Positions 42,045 through 55,280 of a DNA stretch of 64,000 nucleotides are shown piece by piece. Each line of letters begins with the position of its first letter. Position 1 is the first letter of the stretch. The notes beneath the pieces were generated by a model that was not told the origin of the DNA, did not search any database, and saw nothing but the letters and a program-made list of their open reading frames with translations. A program made the translations under genes and the position numbers. The DNA is from Branchiostoma floridae (Eukaryota; Chordata; Leptocardii; Amphioxiformes; Branchiostomatidae): positions 245,608-309,607 of the forward strand of contig NW_023365758.1 in assembly GCF_000003815.2 (NCBI RefSeq), written 5' to 3'.

Positions 42045-44566
42045 TGGATGTCTCTACAGCACGGTAACGTTCGATAGCGAACCCCAGGAGTCGGGAGGAA
42101 TGTCGAGAGTGGTGACAGGGTGACATAAAACGTTCGTACACTTGAACTTGAGATAAAAAGGCCTGGAGGGACAAATTCAAAACAATATTGAAGGCCGTAC
42201 GGTAATGCTACGCACACGTTTCCAAATCAGGGCCCAACCGGGTAGTCTTCGGGAACGAAAAGTATGATGTAAGGTCAACAAAACACACAGAACGTAGAAA
42301 AGGGTTAGTCATTACCATAATTTGTGCATATACGTATATTCCTTGATAAATGCTTTTATTTTTCGTCCCTACGGTTGGGAAACGTGACTGTACCATAGTC
42401 GTAACAGATACTGGGTCTTCTTCATGAATATTTCCGGACATTCGATCGTGTGCTCTGAATAAGGTCTATTGTAAAATTTATAGATTTTATTTCGTTTTCA
42501 AAAGCCAACGTTTCAGAAGTGTTTTTCACTCAGCGGCCCTCTAGAATACACATAATAAAGTACAAAGTACAACAACAACAACAAAAACAACCGAAAACCA
42601 AACCTCCGATTGCAGATTAATTTCAATGCGGCAACCTTAGAACTCTCTAGAACAAAAGAGCCGCTAGGGCAAAGAATGTATTGGAAATGAATGTACAGGT
42701 AGATATGGAATGGCGTACGCTAGTATGTAGAAAACAAGGAAAAGACATTTTGTTCAGAAGAAATTGTATCTTATTCGGAAGAAGAACAGGTTGAGCATGG
42801 ACGGTTGCCCCTGGATTAAGTTAATCGGAAGTTAATCGGAAAGGAAGTGAAAATAATTGAGAGTGTGTTGTTCTTTCCGCCAGGTTCATTTGTACAGGTG
42901 ACGACAGGGGGCGAGCTGGTGGAGCGAAGAGATGTGTATTTATTCTGTTTATTGGCTTCCTCTGATTCCTGATTTATTTTCAAGCTCGGAGTCTTTTGAA
43001 AGTTCGTGTCGAAAAGTTAATAGCAAGTCTCTACAAGACTCATCCTCGATTCGCTGAAAAAAAGGAACAATACGACTATAGATGATAAATAGTTCCGATG
43101 GAATTAGCTATTTGCCTGAAAATTCTTATATGTCTTCAGATATCCACTCCGTGATTTCATTTGACACAACGTCATGATATGCAACGATGGACTATACGTT
43201 GCCTTTTGTATCTACGACCCACTAGGGCCCCTTGCAAAGTATTCAGTATACACTCCATATTTAGCCAAATTTTACTCTTTTTTTTCAGCAACCAAAGAAG
43301 ATGGGGATCGCCACACAGCATGCTGTTCAGATAGACCAAGGATTGGATAGACCCTCCCCACTAGATGATCACCGTTCGCAGTGTGTATTGACAACTGACA
43401 ACACCCATTGCAAATCTAGAGACTCAAATATATCATACCAAATAAAACAACAACAAATACCGATCGCCAAACAAAACCTATAAATCCCACGACATGTTTT
43501 GTTTTTGTTGTTTGTTTATTGTTTATTTAGGCTACAAGCGCGAACGCGAACCCACAACAAGTAAACACTGGCTTTCCGAGACAGGCACAGCTTGTTAGTT
43601 TTGCAGATGCAGATTTATTTCATGGTGATTTAAGCTATTGCCTGTCTGTTTTGGTTCCGCATACCTTTATTCAGGCACGCCTCGATACACAGAACGGTTT
43701 GATCAAGAACGTCCTTGGTTTGATGGAGTTTTAGATAAATTCGGGGCCAGCCAGTTTGCAACTTTTTGCTGTAAAAGTTGTCGTTAATTTTTTTCTTTCA
43801 TTTTTTTATATCAAAAGGATCATATTTGAGCCGGTTTGGGTTATATATAGATCATTGGGAGTATTTGTGTTTTATGTGTAGCTGTACCTCCGCGCATCGC
43901 CGCTAGGTGGCTACAGCAGTGCTCTGTTGTAGTAACAGGTGAGAGCCTGGGTGAGAGCGCTCCTTCAACTCGGTCAAAGGTCCTTCAAACTTTCAACTGG
44001 AGACTGGTGGTTGGATAACGGTGAAGGTCGCCGATATTTGAGACTCAGGAAAAATGTAGAATATTTACGAAACACATCTAGTACTGAAGTTTTTACATTT
44101 TTTGTACCTTTTTCACATCTTGGCGAAGAAAATGGTATGCAACTAGGAGCCTTTACACTTGCATTTTCGCAACTTTGGCTTTTTAAAACTTCATAAAACC
44201 TCCTTGAAACGATCAAACGAGTACACCAAGGATACACCAAGGAGGTTAATCTTACATTCTAGCAGAGGTGTCGTTATAGATTATAGTCTGTTCCAGCACC
44301 CTTCACAAAACCGGACTTTAAATCTATCACGACACCTCTGCTTGAAGACTAAAAGCCCGTGTCCTGCGGCACTTGGCGCCAGCCCTTGTTATCAACCACA
44401 GGCACATTCTCCCGGCATGTCGCCGGCGCAGAGAATTGATTCCCTCCCTATAACCGGCATCAGGAGGTCGAATTAAACTGTGAAACAAAACTGCGCCGAG
44501 TCTTGTTGATAAACTCGCGCGTTTCTCGTGCCGCAAGTTCCAAGAATTCTCTGATGTCCAGTTTCC
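42045..44566. other. Intergenic, nothing firm
   Basis: No gene is supported. CAAGGAGGTTAA.CTTAC at 44242 recurs at 44710, with a shorter form at 45184. Confidence 0.4.
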
Positions 44567-44860
44567 TTAACTTTGTCGTTCCGTCCAGTTTAGAATTTCT
44601 AAGATCTGTGAAACGTACAATTCCACGATTTCGTTTCAGATGTTCTGTGACTTATCTTCTTGACATGACTTTGAAACCCCCCTTAACTTTGTCGTTCCGT
44701 CTTACTAGAACAAGGAGGTTAAACTTACGAAGGACCCTTGAATCTTAGGGAATTTCTAAGATCTGTGAAACGTACAATTCCACCATTTCGTTTCAGGACT
44801 CTTTCAGATGTGTTTTTTTTTCTGTGACGAATCTTCTTGACAGGGCTGTGAAATCCCCCG
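44567..44860. repeat. Tandem duplication, ~115-155-bp spacing
   Basis: TTAACTTTGTCGTTCCGTC occurs at 44567 and 44683. AATTTCTAAGATCTGTGAAA with the next 14 bases is identical at 44597 and 44751. Confidence 0.8.
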
Positions 44861-46055
44861 GCACCGAGGATCCGATCGTTTTCTGATTCGATGTCAGATA
44901 GTGCTGCTCGCATTTCACGGTGAGTTACCGGTTACTGAAGAGTGATTCAGGACTCATAAAACCCGACAAGGAAATTTTTTTCTAACCTCGACGATTTTAC
45001 CTGGTATTTCTTACAACTCGAGGCGGAAAGAGTTTCGCGGTTCGCTTTTGATTTAACGAGAAATTACGACGTGATTAAAACACATCTGTGAACTTTCCGC
45101 CATCACAAGTTTTCCCCCGGATGTTAAATATAAACGCTCGGATGTTTTTGGCACGTTTTCTTGTGTGCGGTTTCAAGGTCTGAACAAGGAGGTTAAAAAA
45201 CTCATTGGTCTGAATATTCGAATTTATCAAGATGGTTTCGCTTGCGTACTTTTTCGATGTATTTTCATTCAAATCTTAGAGGAAAGGATCTTCTACAAGA
45301 GACGGTGTCAAAAGGTCACAAAAGTTCACTTTAAAAAAGTCAATATATAACGTCCTTGGAAATTCAAACTGTTTGTTTGACAGTAACAGTGAAGGTTATA
45401 TGACATTTATGACAATAAATTTGAGAGTGCTAATCACAACAACAACAAAAAATTGAAGACAGAACTATGAGTTTGTCCTGTTTGAAATAGGCAATGCGAA
45501 AATCTCAGACAAATTTGAAAGCTGTAGATCTAACCGCCGCAAAGCTTTCCTTTGTCGAAAAAAAAGGTGTCAATACAGACAAATATAGCCAGCTGATACC
45601 AGAAAACAAAAGCTGTCAACGTCAAAGTCGAAAGAAAGAAAGACTAGTACAATTTCAGTCACTGTCTCGCCATTTTCATGTATTACCTGAATCATTATCA
45701 GAGCCTATTCATTTGTCCTGGCATGACACCTCCCCAGCGCTAGTCGGCGATTTAAAACGGCGGACATGTTAAATAGTCATGAACACCGTTTCTCAAGTAC
45801 CTGGCGGCAGGCCCGGTCCTTTGTTTGGCCGCCGCCCGTCTTTTCAAATCCAGGTAACATAATGCCACCTTTCAAGTAGTCGGGCCGACGGGGCCATTCA
45901 AATGCATATCTTACCAGTTTTCACAAGTCTACCTTGTAATTTTTACCATCACAAAAGTTGTTCGGGTTGATGAAAAGGGTATCCCTAAACTCCCCTGGGT
46001 CTTTTCCTGAGACAATTCCGGTGTTTTCCACCCCGTTTTCACCTGTGAGGAACCG
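44861..46055. other. Upstream region of the Dachsous gene
   Basis: No coding signal. 45800-45920 becomes GC-rich (GGCCGCCGCCCG) and contains CTTTGTTTG and ATGCATAT motifs that could be SOX- and POU-type sites. AATAAA at 45414 has no assigned gene. Confidence 0.35.
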
Positions 46056-46622
46056 TTTGCGGTTTTTATAGTGCGCGGCGCAAATTCTCACTACCAGTCC
46101 GGTAGGTCACGTGAGGACCCCCTGCGAGGCGCCTCCATGCTCAAAACTTTTGTGGGGAGGTCGCGTTCGGAACCTCAAGTGGCGACCGAGATTTCTTCTA
46201 CGGATTTTACTCGTTTTTCAAGCCCCACGGATCTTAAAGGCTGTACAGACACCTCTGAAAGGATTCTGTGAGGATATTTCGACAGGAAAACTGTGCCAAC
46301 AGCGCTGGAATCGCGCGTATCGTGCCTGGATCTCTGGTTGCAGGGGACGCCACGACTGTTACCGACCGGTGGTAGGAACCAACACATCGTACACACAAGC
46401 TCGGCTTTCTCCCGATCACCGGGCTACTATCCTGTCCTGTCGGGCTAGACTTGCGCTGCCAGCCGTACGGGAGTCCTAGGGGACACGCTGGCTCCCGCTC
46501 GGCGGCGATGAGGGGCGATCCTGCCCGGGGAACGTACCGTCGTGAAGCGTGCGAGCTGCACCGAGCCGCGGTTGTGACGCCGGCGGTCGCAGGGTGGTGC
46601 TGACACCGCCGCGTGGTGCGCT
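46056..46622 (+). promoter_or_regulatory. DCHS1: Putative promoter and 5' UTR of Dachsous gene
   Basis: TTTTTATAG at 46063-46071 is followed by CpG-rich DNA up to the ATG. A perfect E-box CACGTG lies at 46108-46113. Several upstream ATGs (for example 46111) open short frames. The true start site and any 5' UTR splicing cannot be told from sequence. Confidence 0.4.
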
Positions 46623-48374
46623 ATGAGCCGGCGGAACTCTCGGACCGACATGGTCCCACCATGGACGCTCCTAGCCTGTTTATTCCTCCTTCTACACCCC
46701 GCCAACAGCCAGTCTCATGAAGCTACCTTCCAAACGGAAGAAGGACAAGCTGTGGGTACGTACATCGGTAACATAGTAGAGGCGTCGGGCATAACCGGCC
46801 CTTTCTACCTGTCCCCGGACCCTAGCGACACTCAGCTACTCCAACATCTTAGCATAGATGAACACACGGGGGTCATAAGGAGCGGGATAAGCTTAGACAG
46901 GGAGACTAGAGACTTTTACGAACTCCTTGCCGTGAGTACGTCGCAGGGACAGGTCGTGACTGTTAAAGTACAGGTGTTAGATAGGAACGACAACAACCCT
47001 ATCTTTCCGCAGAGCCTGTACCAGTTAGAACTCTCAGAATCAACACCGGTCGGCGTCAAAAGGAACATTGACTCGGCCCAAGACGCGGATGCGGGCGTCT
47101 TGGGCGTCCAGAGGTACGAAATCAACTCTGGCAACATCGGTAATGCCTTCAGGTTGGACGCTAGAAGGGGAGGGGACGGCGTTCTGTACCCAGAACTTGT
47201 CGTCAGCAATCCCCTGGACAAAGAGACCACTCCAGAATATAATTTGATTATCTACGCCTACGATGGTGGCACTCCTCCTAGATCTGGAAGCACAACTGTT
47301 AGAGTTACTGTAGGGGATGTCAACGACAACCAACCCATCTTTACGCAAAGTAGATATTCCGCAGAAGTCCTAGAAAACGCCACTGTAGGCACGAGCGTGC
47401 TCGATGTCACCGCATCCGACCAAGACGAGGGCCAAAACGGAGTCATCATCTATGGCATCGACAGGCGACAGAGCGATACGGAAGAGTTCTTCGCGATCAA
47501 CTCGGAAACGGGTGTCATCTCGGTCAACAAGCCGTTGGATTTCGAGGACCGATCCGTTCACGAGTTGATCGTTTATGCGCGAGATAACGGAACACAGCCG
47601 GAAAGGACTACAGCATTCGTGTCAGTTAATGTCCTCGATGTTAACGACAACCTTCCAACCATCGATATCACCTTCCTGAACGAGAATCAGTCGGCTTCTG
47701 TCTCGGAAGGGGCAGAACCTGGGGACTTTGTGGCGAGAATATCTGTATCGGACTCCGACAACGGTGAGAATGTCAATGTTAACGTGACGCTAGAAGGCGG
47801 GGACGGCCGATTCGGACTGACCACCCAAGACAACATCATCTACTTGGTGGTTGTCGCAAGACCGCTGGATCGCGAGGTTGTACCAAACTATCAAATCAGG
47901 GTCATCGCCCAAGATTCGGGCGCACCACCGTTAACAGTAGACAGAACTATCAATCTACAAGTAACAGATATCAACGATAACGCCCCGGAGTTTGTCGGAT
48001 CCTACGCACCGTCCCTATCCGAAGCAGCTCCCATCGGAACATCCGTCTTCCAGTTAACAGCTCGAGACCGAGACATCGGTGTGAATGCGGAGATCACGTT
48101 TTCCATCCTGTCAACGCCGGGAACCCGCTCGGATTGGTTCACTGTGGATCCTGCGAGCGGTTTGATCACGACCAGGGCGATCGTGGATCGCGAGATCGAC
48201 CCTTCCCCTCGGATTACCATCGACGCGACCGACCACGGCACGCCGGCAATGTCTACGACCATCCAAGTCACCGTTACACTTTTGGATTTCAACGACAACG
48301 AACCGATCTTCAACCCGACGTTTTACAACGCCACAGTGTTAGAGGACGAGGATGTTGGACACTGCATCGTCCAG
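46623..48374 (+). CDS. DCHS1: Dachsous-type protocadherin, first coding exon
   Basis: 584 codons, ending at CATCGTCCAG followed by gtaagg (48375), phase 0. A signal peptide is at about residues 10-30 (VPPWTLLACLFLLLHPANSQ). The start could be Met1 or Met10. Five cadherin repeats follow, with calcium motifs RNDNNP (121-126), DVNDNQP (232-238), DVNDNLP (339-345), DINDNAP (449-455) and DFNDNEP (555-561), plus LDRE-type motifs at 91, 198, 305, 415 and 521. The sixth repeat is begun. The match to DCHS1 rather than FAT or classical cadherins rests on family-specific stretches such as SIDEHTGVIR, RRQSDTEEFFAI and TTQDNIIYLVVVARPLDRE. Dachsous is a giant single-pass cadherin that binds Fat on neighbouring cells for planar polarity and growth control. 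The rest of the protein lies beyond the window. The open frame continues to 48434 only by running into the intron. Confidence 0.9.
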
Positions 48375-49494
48375 GTAAGGCTACGGCATCAGATTACACT
48401 CACCGTATCGAGTTTCCCTTCCAGGTGTGTTTGAGGGGTATTAGGGGAGGGCAGGTTTTCTCTTTTAGGATTTGTGGATTACTGTTTGCCAGTATTGTCG
48501 AGGCAGACATGCCTGTAGCAGTGCTAGGTCACACCACCGGGATTGGAAATGCTCCATTTCCACAGCAAACAGTGCCAAGTCTAGTCCCCGGGTCTTTCAG
48601 CCGCCTCACACATGACGTGTGCTAAGTGCATGAATTCTCTTCAAACCACGTCCCCCTGATGATGAAAACGTGGCATCGGCTTGCGCTTTTTCGTGGCCAA
48701 ACGGACACGGGTGCCGACTCGATGGTTCAAACAGTTGCCACGCATAAACACGCGGTGTTTACTGCAGTTGGTCGGCTATTATTTAGCAAACAATGGCAGA
48801 ATATGCAACAGAACCCATTGTTACATGCTAGGCCAAGCTGTTCGGCCTGTAATTTTCAAGATCAAAGGAGAGCTGGGATCATTGTATTTAGGAGCAAGCA
48901 GTTCACACAGGTTGGACTTGTTGTAGCAAGGTCTTGGAAATTGCTTCTCTAATTTGCCCAAAGGTCATTCCCAGCCAGTTGGTATCTAGGAGCGAGGAGT
49001 GGACTTAGCGGATGATAATCGGCGGCGGTGTTTATTCACTTTTGTGTGTATGCTAATGGTGAAATACAGTACCACAGAATAACTCAGTGGTGGGTTGACC
49101 ATTCCCTAATTCTATTTGTAGAAGGCTTGCAGCAAGGGAGTACAATAGGTGTCAGGCTCCACAATGGATTTACATTCCTTCTTGTTTTGCATTTCAACCT
49201 CTGCTGTCATTCGTAGGACAGAGGGAATGTGGAGGGTAAAGGGTTTGAAGTCTGGTGGTGAAGCAAGCTGCCATGCTGAAGAAAGCGAGAGAAAACAGTG
49301 TCCACAAAACCAAACATATGTCTGTAACTATTACCGAAGTCATTAGAAGTTTAGGCGACGGGAGATCTTTTAACGTGGGTCACGTTTGTTTGAGTGGTGC
49401 GTGGCGATTCGGCTGCACGGCCCCGGTGTTTGAGACTGTATGCGTCACCCTTGTGTGCAAATAATGTCAGATCGAGCTCTTATTTCTATGGCTA
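48375..49494 (+). other. Start of Dachsous intron 1
   Basis: The donor is gtaagg. No second cadherin exon was recognised. Reading frames here have no cadherin motifs. Confidence 0.6.
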
Positions 49495-49839
49495 CCAGGG
49501 TTCTAGCCAGGATTTTATTTTAGCGTAGTGGGAATGGCATGGTAACGAAGTGACCAATCAGGAGATTGGTGTGGAAGGGGGGTCTTGGCCCCTCCACGGT
49601 GAGATTTTGATAATGTTGAGTTAAAAGTTGGTATTCTGTTAACATCACAGTCAGTTTTGAATGGCATATAATCATTTTTCATTGTTTAGATATTGATTAG
49701 ACATTGTTGAACAAGTAAATGATAGCAAAGCACCACTACACTAGTTAAAAATGAGCGTAGTGGGCCTTACTTTAGCGTAGTGGTCAGAAATTTTAGCGTA
49801 GTGGCCCACTACGCTAAAATGCTCTAGCTAGAACCCTGG
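49495..49839. mobile_element. MITE with ~37-bp inverted repeats
   Basis: Left CCAGGGTTCTAGCCAGG...TTTTAGCGTAGTGG, right CCACTACGCTAAAATG...CTAGAACCCTGG. TTTAGCGTAGTGG is repeated three more times inside the right half. A short flanking repeat (CTA or GCTAC) cannot be fixed. Confidence 0.82.
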
Positions 49840-51104
49840 CTACAGCCCCTCGAGTGAGCATGCTACGACACCGGTCGATGGCACATTCCATTATTAAGCC
49901 CTAGTTCCGCTGCAAGGGGGCCCCGAGAACTGTGGCATGCTCCCAGCACTTGGGTGCTATTTGGGAAAGCTTGGCTGTAACAACAAATTGTCAGTGGGTC
50001 CTTGGCAAATATATTTTACCTACATTATAGATCCAGCCTTGTAGGGGTTACAGGGTCCATGTTGGTGACCAGTACCCCACGGGACCTCACAGAGAGTCTG
50101 CTTGTTGCCAACATTCACATTTACAGAGGCATGGGGCAAGAAGGCCTCTGGAAAACGTAGTATTTGAAACGTGTAATTACGCCTAAAACAAAGAGTGCCG
50201 TCGCCCCTATTAGGGACATCTTCCATTCATGGTGATACCGCCCTCGGGCTGATTGGATTTTTCGGAAGGTGTGGCGCTATTCTTCAGTCGGTTCCGATAT
50301 CTTTTGATCTGTAAAAAAATCCCCCGTTATTATGAAGTCACTAAAGTGAAGCTTGACAAAAAAGGTGATTTTCTCAAGACTATACAGGATACATGTACCA
50401 TAAAGTGAAGTTTATTTGCAAGTTCTTGCCCGAGGGCTAATTGCAACATGAAACATACAGAAAATATAGCAAACATACATAAAATAAAGTAATTTGGTAT
50501 AGATAACAATGGTGAAAAATGTAGACAAGTGACTATAAAGCATTTGTGTTAATTTTTGTCTGACCTAGAAACAGTTAAAGGACTAGACGAGCTGCTATTG
50601 TCTTTTGGGAAGCTGGATTTTGTCCCCAACACCTCATTTCTCTGACATCGCACTTACTCCATCTCCATCGTACGCTAATCGTTCCCGTCCGCACATTTTT
50701 CCCCCTGGCAGACAGTTTGTTTAAGATCGTAGCCGTGCAGGATTTGTAGATTCTGTGCCCCAAACTTGCCCGTTTCCACCCTTTGTTGTTCCCAAGGAGC
50801 TTTTTTTTTTTTTGTTGTTCCTGTTTACCTGCCGGACTTATCACAAGTTTGCCTCACATATCAGTCTACAGGCCCTGCTGATACCAGGGTGCTAAACCGC
50901 CTCACCAGGGGTGAACACTCGCTATTAGCTGATGGTCGGGGAGATAGCTGCAGGCATTTAGAGATAAAAACAGCCTGCTGCAAATATGATACAGACTTGC
51001 CTTCAATAGAACCAGTTTTGTGGCCATGCTGAAGGTATTAGTAATAGTATCATTATAAGCTGCACAAGGAGAATATAATATCATTGAGTTGCCCTGGCAT
51101 TACG
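49840..51104. other. Intron 1 segment with LINE end and GC-rich island
   Basis: 50405-50470 is a minus-strand retroelement 3' end (GCAAGTTCTTGCCCGAGGGC). 50620-50960 is GC-richer with no coding frame that fits the cadherin. Candidate regulatory DNA. Confidence 0.4.
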
Positions 51105-51500
51105 TAACCATAAACCTAGGAAAGTTACAGTTGAACTTCAAACAGTTCAGAAATATCTTGGAGTAAAAATATATGCGCCTACATGCCTAAAACAGTTTTG
51201 TAACCCAGCTGGAGATTTTGATAAAAATGGAACAGAGAGGAAGATTGTTTTATCTTTATGGAGGTGTCCTGAGATTTAGGGAGACAAGGAAAGTAATACT
51301 GAACTTCCAACAGTTCAAAAATGGTCAGGTATGAATGTTATAGTATATTATACCGCTTGTCTTGTGTACTCGGCAAAACCAGTTTTGTAGCCTAGCAGGG
51401 GTTCTGACTAAAGTGGCACAGAAATTTACTATACTTGTTGGGTTGTCTGACACCAGGCGAACTGTGGAACAAGTTATGATGAACTCTGGGCATGGTTCAG
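51105..51500. repeat. Diverged tandem duplication, ~175-bp unit
   Basis: AGGAAAGT.A..TGAACTTC.AACAGTTCA.AAAT occurs near 51117 and 51287. AAA.CAGTTTTGTA.CC.AGC follows in both (51189, 51376). Confidence 0.72.
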
Positions 51501-52450
51501 AGAGCTATGTACGTATTTGAGGTAATTTGCATGCACGATTTAGTTACAACAAACGTCTCCACGCACATATGGAGATCAGATTCCCAAACATCGTGTCATT
51601 TCGAAGTTGAAGATAAGTTTTTTCAAAGTCAGTTACAATTTTTTTTTACATTGATACTACTATTTTCTTTCACAACTCATATTTGCTTGATCTGTAAACT
51701 GTAGATCTAACTGGATAGAAAAAATACCAAATTTACATTCCAGAACTTTTCTTTGATCACAATTGTGTCAATGCTAAGCATATGTTGAGATTTTAACACA
51801 ATCAAGTTGCGACCCTTTTAGTAACCACACAGGTCCTAATTATACCTCATTACCTAAAGAAGCACAGGTGAAGGAAGAAAACCTTTCCAGTTGACTGGCT
51901 TACTTCCTCCTGTATTTCCCCTCAGTACCATTTGTAAAATTCTTTCTCTGTACAATTAGTACATCTTACCTTGTAGTGTACGACTGTATAATTGTGCCGT
52001 ATTATTTATAAGCTAACTTTACAAGACAGGCATGTGAGGCACCGAGCCCTGTAATTTTCTTCCCACTGAAAGGACAACCTGGAGATGATCTACATAAATG
52101 ACATCTTGCATTGTCTGAGGAATTTGTTAGGTTGGATGATTTGCATGTAGTTTTGGAGGCGGTTCTTTGTATTGGACTGGGCTGTATGTGAGTGGTCGTT
52201 GTGGGTTGTAAGAAGTGAGAAAAACTCTACGCTGGGCCTTTCTTCTCTTTTCTTGTCCCTTTGTTTTGTACATTCCTCAGTGTTTCTCACCTATCTGTGC
52301 TGTTTTTAGCACTTTTTGGAAAATCATTGCTAATTAGGGAGTGCTTCTTTCATGTGGTAAAATAGTGCTCATTTGTTGTAGGTCATTACATTAAATGAAG
52401 GGAAATTTTCACCTGCAAAATTACACTAAAGGGACACCCAGAATTCTGCC
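51501..52450. other. Intron 1, nothing recognised
   Basis: AT-rich. No supported feature. Confidence 0.4.
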
Positions 52451-52680
52451 GATCTTCAGGTATAAAGAAAGGTCACACCTTGTGGAACACACCTGTGTCA
52501 GGTAAAATTAACCTGGCGCCGAGCGTTCACCTGTGGTTGTCGGCGCTCCGCCAGGATGTTTTTGCAAAGGCAGAATGACGCGGGGAAACCGTAGCGCGGT
52601 CACGGGGCGTCGGGCGGGGAGAGTAAATACTGGTTATGTGTGCAGAGTTAGTTAGCCTGCAGTGTTGTGGGTATGCAGGT
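52451..52680. promoter_or_regulatory. GC-rich island in Dachsous intron 1
   Basis: 52485-52630 is CpG-rich (GACGCGGGGAAACCGTAGCG) in AT-rich DNA and carries ACACCTGTGTCA and CACCTGTGG. It is a candidate enhancer. This is inference only. Confidence 0.3.
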
Positions 52681-55280
52681 GCGTAGTGTCAACCCTGGCA
52701 TCCTGCATGGTAGTCATGGTGGGGGGAAGCTGCCAGGGTTTGCTCAACTGACATGTCTGGAGATAACGGATAGTGGTAGGGCTGGAAACACAGTTTTGGT
52801 AATACTATATACGTGTGCTGGTACACCTAACATTATACCAAAAAAAAAGAAGAAGGTACACGTAATCTAGGTGTGCAAATGTTTTGGTTGTGCAACATAA
52901 AATGGAGCCAAATCTGAGAATGTCTTATGTCACTATAATGAGAATGTCACTATAAACCTCACTGCCCCTCTTCACGTTCACACCTTGAATTTGATTTTCT
53001 ATAGCTAACTTCAAAATTAAACAAGTCATACAGCAAATGCTGTATTTTCTGACCCTTGAATGCCACAAATATGTTGTGTACACTGCACTAGCGTGCCTAG
53101 GTACGTTACCTTACACAAATATCTAGGTGTACTGGTTCATCTACAGTCAAGAGTGCTCAAAAGTGTACATTCTCCCAGTATTTTCAGCTCTTTTGTTGTT
53201 AATTTAACATCTCCATTTTATTTTGTGCACCCAAAAGTTTTTTTCTGAGCACATGAATTTGAAGGTTAGGTGCATAGTACACCTTTCTGCAGATATGAAT
53301 TTTGAGCCCAGGTTCAGCTAAGGTGGCAGAGTTGGCCCAATGGCCTTGTCTGTAGACATGGTAGATACCAGATAATGTGTGAGGTGAGGGGAGGGGAGAC
53401 AACGTCAGGTGATTTGTAGCAGGATTTATACATCCAAGGGGCGGAGGTCAGGTGTAGTCTGAGATAGCCAGCCTGCGAATTTATCTTCTCACCACAAAGT
53501 TCCTGGACCTCTTCTTCTGTAAGTTCTTAAACATTTGAGACAATCTTAGGAGTCAGAAGTTGTATGTAACAGAAATCTGATGACATTTTGCCTCTCTCTC
53601 AAGAGAATCAGCACATCTGAGGCACAGATTTTGAGTTAGAGACTTTGACAGTAAATGTAACAAACATATAATGAGATAGTATCTCAACTCTACCCAAAGC
53701 AGACAAATTCCTCCTGCCTACAGTGTGAAACAGATTCTATTGGTTTGTATCACTATCAGATCCTCCAGCAAGATACACTGTCTACAGGAAGAGATAAGGC
53801 AGTCCATTATACTACATTAGTAAATGGGTTTTCAACATTAATCAAAGCCCATGTCCTAAGGAGAAACAACTCCTAAATGCGCAGTACTTAGATGTAGGAA
53901 TGTAGCTTCCTGCTGTCCATGTTTCTGGTGTAAACTGTTTTGTTGTTATGTTGTGGTTTTCCTGTGCTTGGAGCACTTCACATTGTTGTCTTGTCAAATC
54001 CGTGTCACTGAATTGAGTTAGACTATCCAAAGGAGGTATTTTCTATTTCGTTTGCGAGTTTTTCACACTTATTTTTGTACGGATATATCACAATGAAATG
54101 TGGAAATAGCCTCTTAGGTACAAGCGTGTTGCATTTCATTGATTTGTGCTCTTATAGGTGAAGGTTTAGATCTGATGTATTGTTGTGGAGTGAAAAAATG
54201 TTTATGCAAGGTAACATGATAAATATGCTTCTTCTGTAGCCATCTTGTTCCAGTAGATTTATTATTCCAGCACTTAACTACAGCTACATTAAGTAGTAGA
54301 AGGCTATATATACACACACACAAGTGTGGGGCAAGGCAGATTGGTTTTATGTGATTGTGAGTTCCTTGTCGGCTGCTTCTTTAGAACGTAGGATTGAGTG
54401 TTGTTAGACAACCCCCTGGCCACTGCACAAATCAAAACATGGCGGGTTGTTCCCTAAACCCACAGGAGGCCAAGAGACAACAAGGCACAAAGGAGTAACA
54501 TGTGAGGCGATAGCCTTGCCGCTAGGGCCTGTTGTAAGAAAGGATAGGATGTAAATATAACGTGATACCGTCTCACAACACTTCGCACCCCCTACCACGC
54601 TACCGGCTCTTTCTGCGGTGCTTAGCGTTTGGATGAAAATTGGCCGATATTCCCTTAATCTACACACCTGGTTTTGATTTATATAAATGGAAACCTTTAT
54701 CTAAAGAGTAATGCGATCCAGTAGCTGTTGTTAGACTGTTGGGAAGCCAGAAATTGCACCCAAAGCTTCATAAATATTATGTTGAAGCCACATGCATAAC
54801 AGGTATAATGTAAGAAATCTGACTATGTTGTATTTATCTGATACTAGGTCACCTGAGAGGGTGATGATACAAAAAATACATTTATGGATGCATAATTTTG
54901 TGATTTTGTTTCTTCATGGCTTGTTGATATGACTGAAATCATTGATAAAAGAGTCTAGCAGATCTACAGTCTGATGTTGTTCCTCTGCCATGACCAATAA
55001 CATGGTGCAAACTGGTGTAGATATACGGCAAAAGCTTTGCACATTTGCAAGATGTTTTACATTGCTGTGATAACCTGTTTTCCAAGCCCCGGATTCACCA
55101 CATATTTAGGGGTTAGAGCTGGTTGGATTCCGCTGTAATAGATTTCAGTGAAATAACTTGGGAATAGTTTACAAACCTCAAGAATTCTGGAACCAAAACC
55201 CATTAAAGAGCTGTCAGAAACTGTTCAAATTTCAAAGCTTCAAAGTACAGGTTTCATTCAATTTTCCATTACGCACTGTT
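52681..55280. other. Intron 1, nothing firm
   Basis: Scattered AT-rich DNA. GTACACCT/AGGTGTAC motifs near 52820-52870 and 53125-53280 suggest decayed inverted-repeat elements. A (CA)n tract lies at 54311-54322. Confidence 0.4.

Noticed and set aside
42880-42975. Possible exon reading SFVQVTTGGELVERRDVYLF after an acceptor-like CAG
   Set aside because: No donor that keeps the frame, no neighbouring exon and no known motif.
48134-48625. 163-codon frame overlapping the Dachsous exon
   Set aside because: It is a frame shadow of the cadherin exon that runs into the intron.
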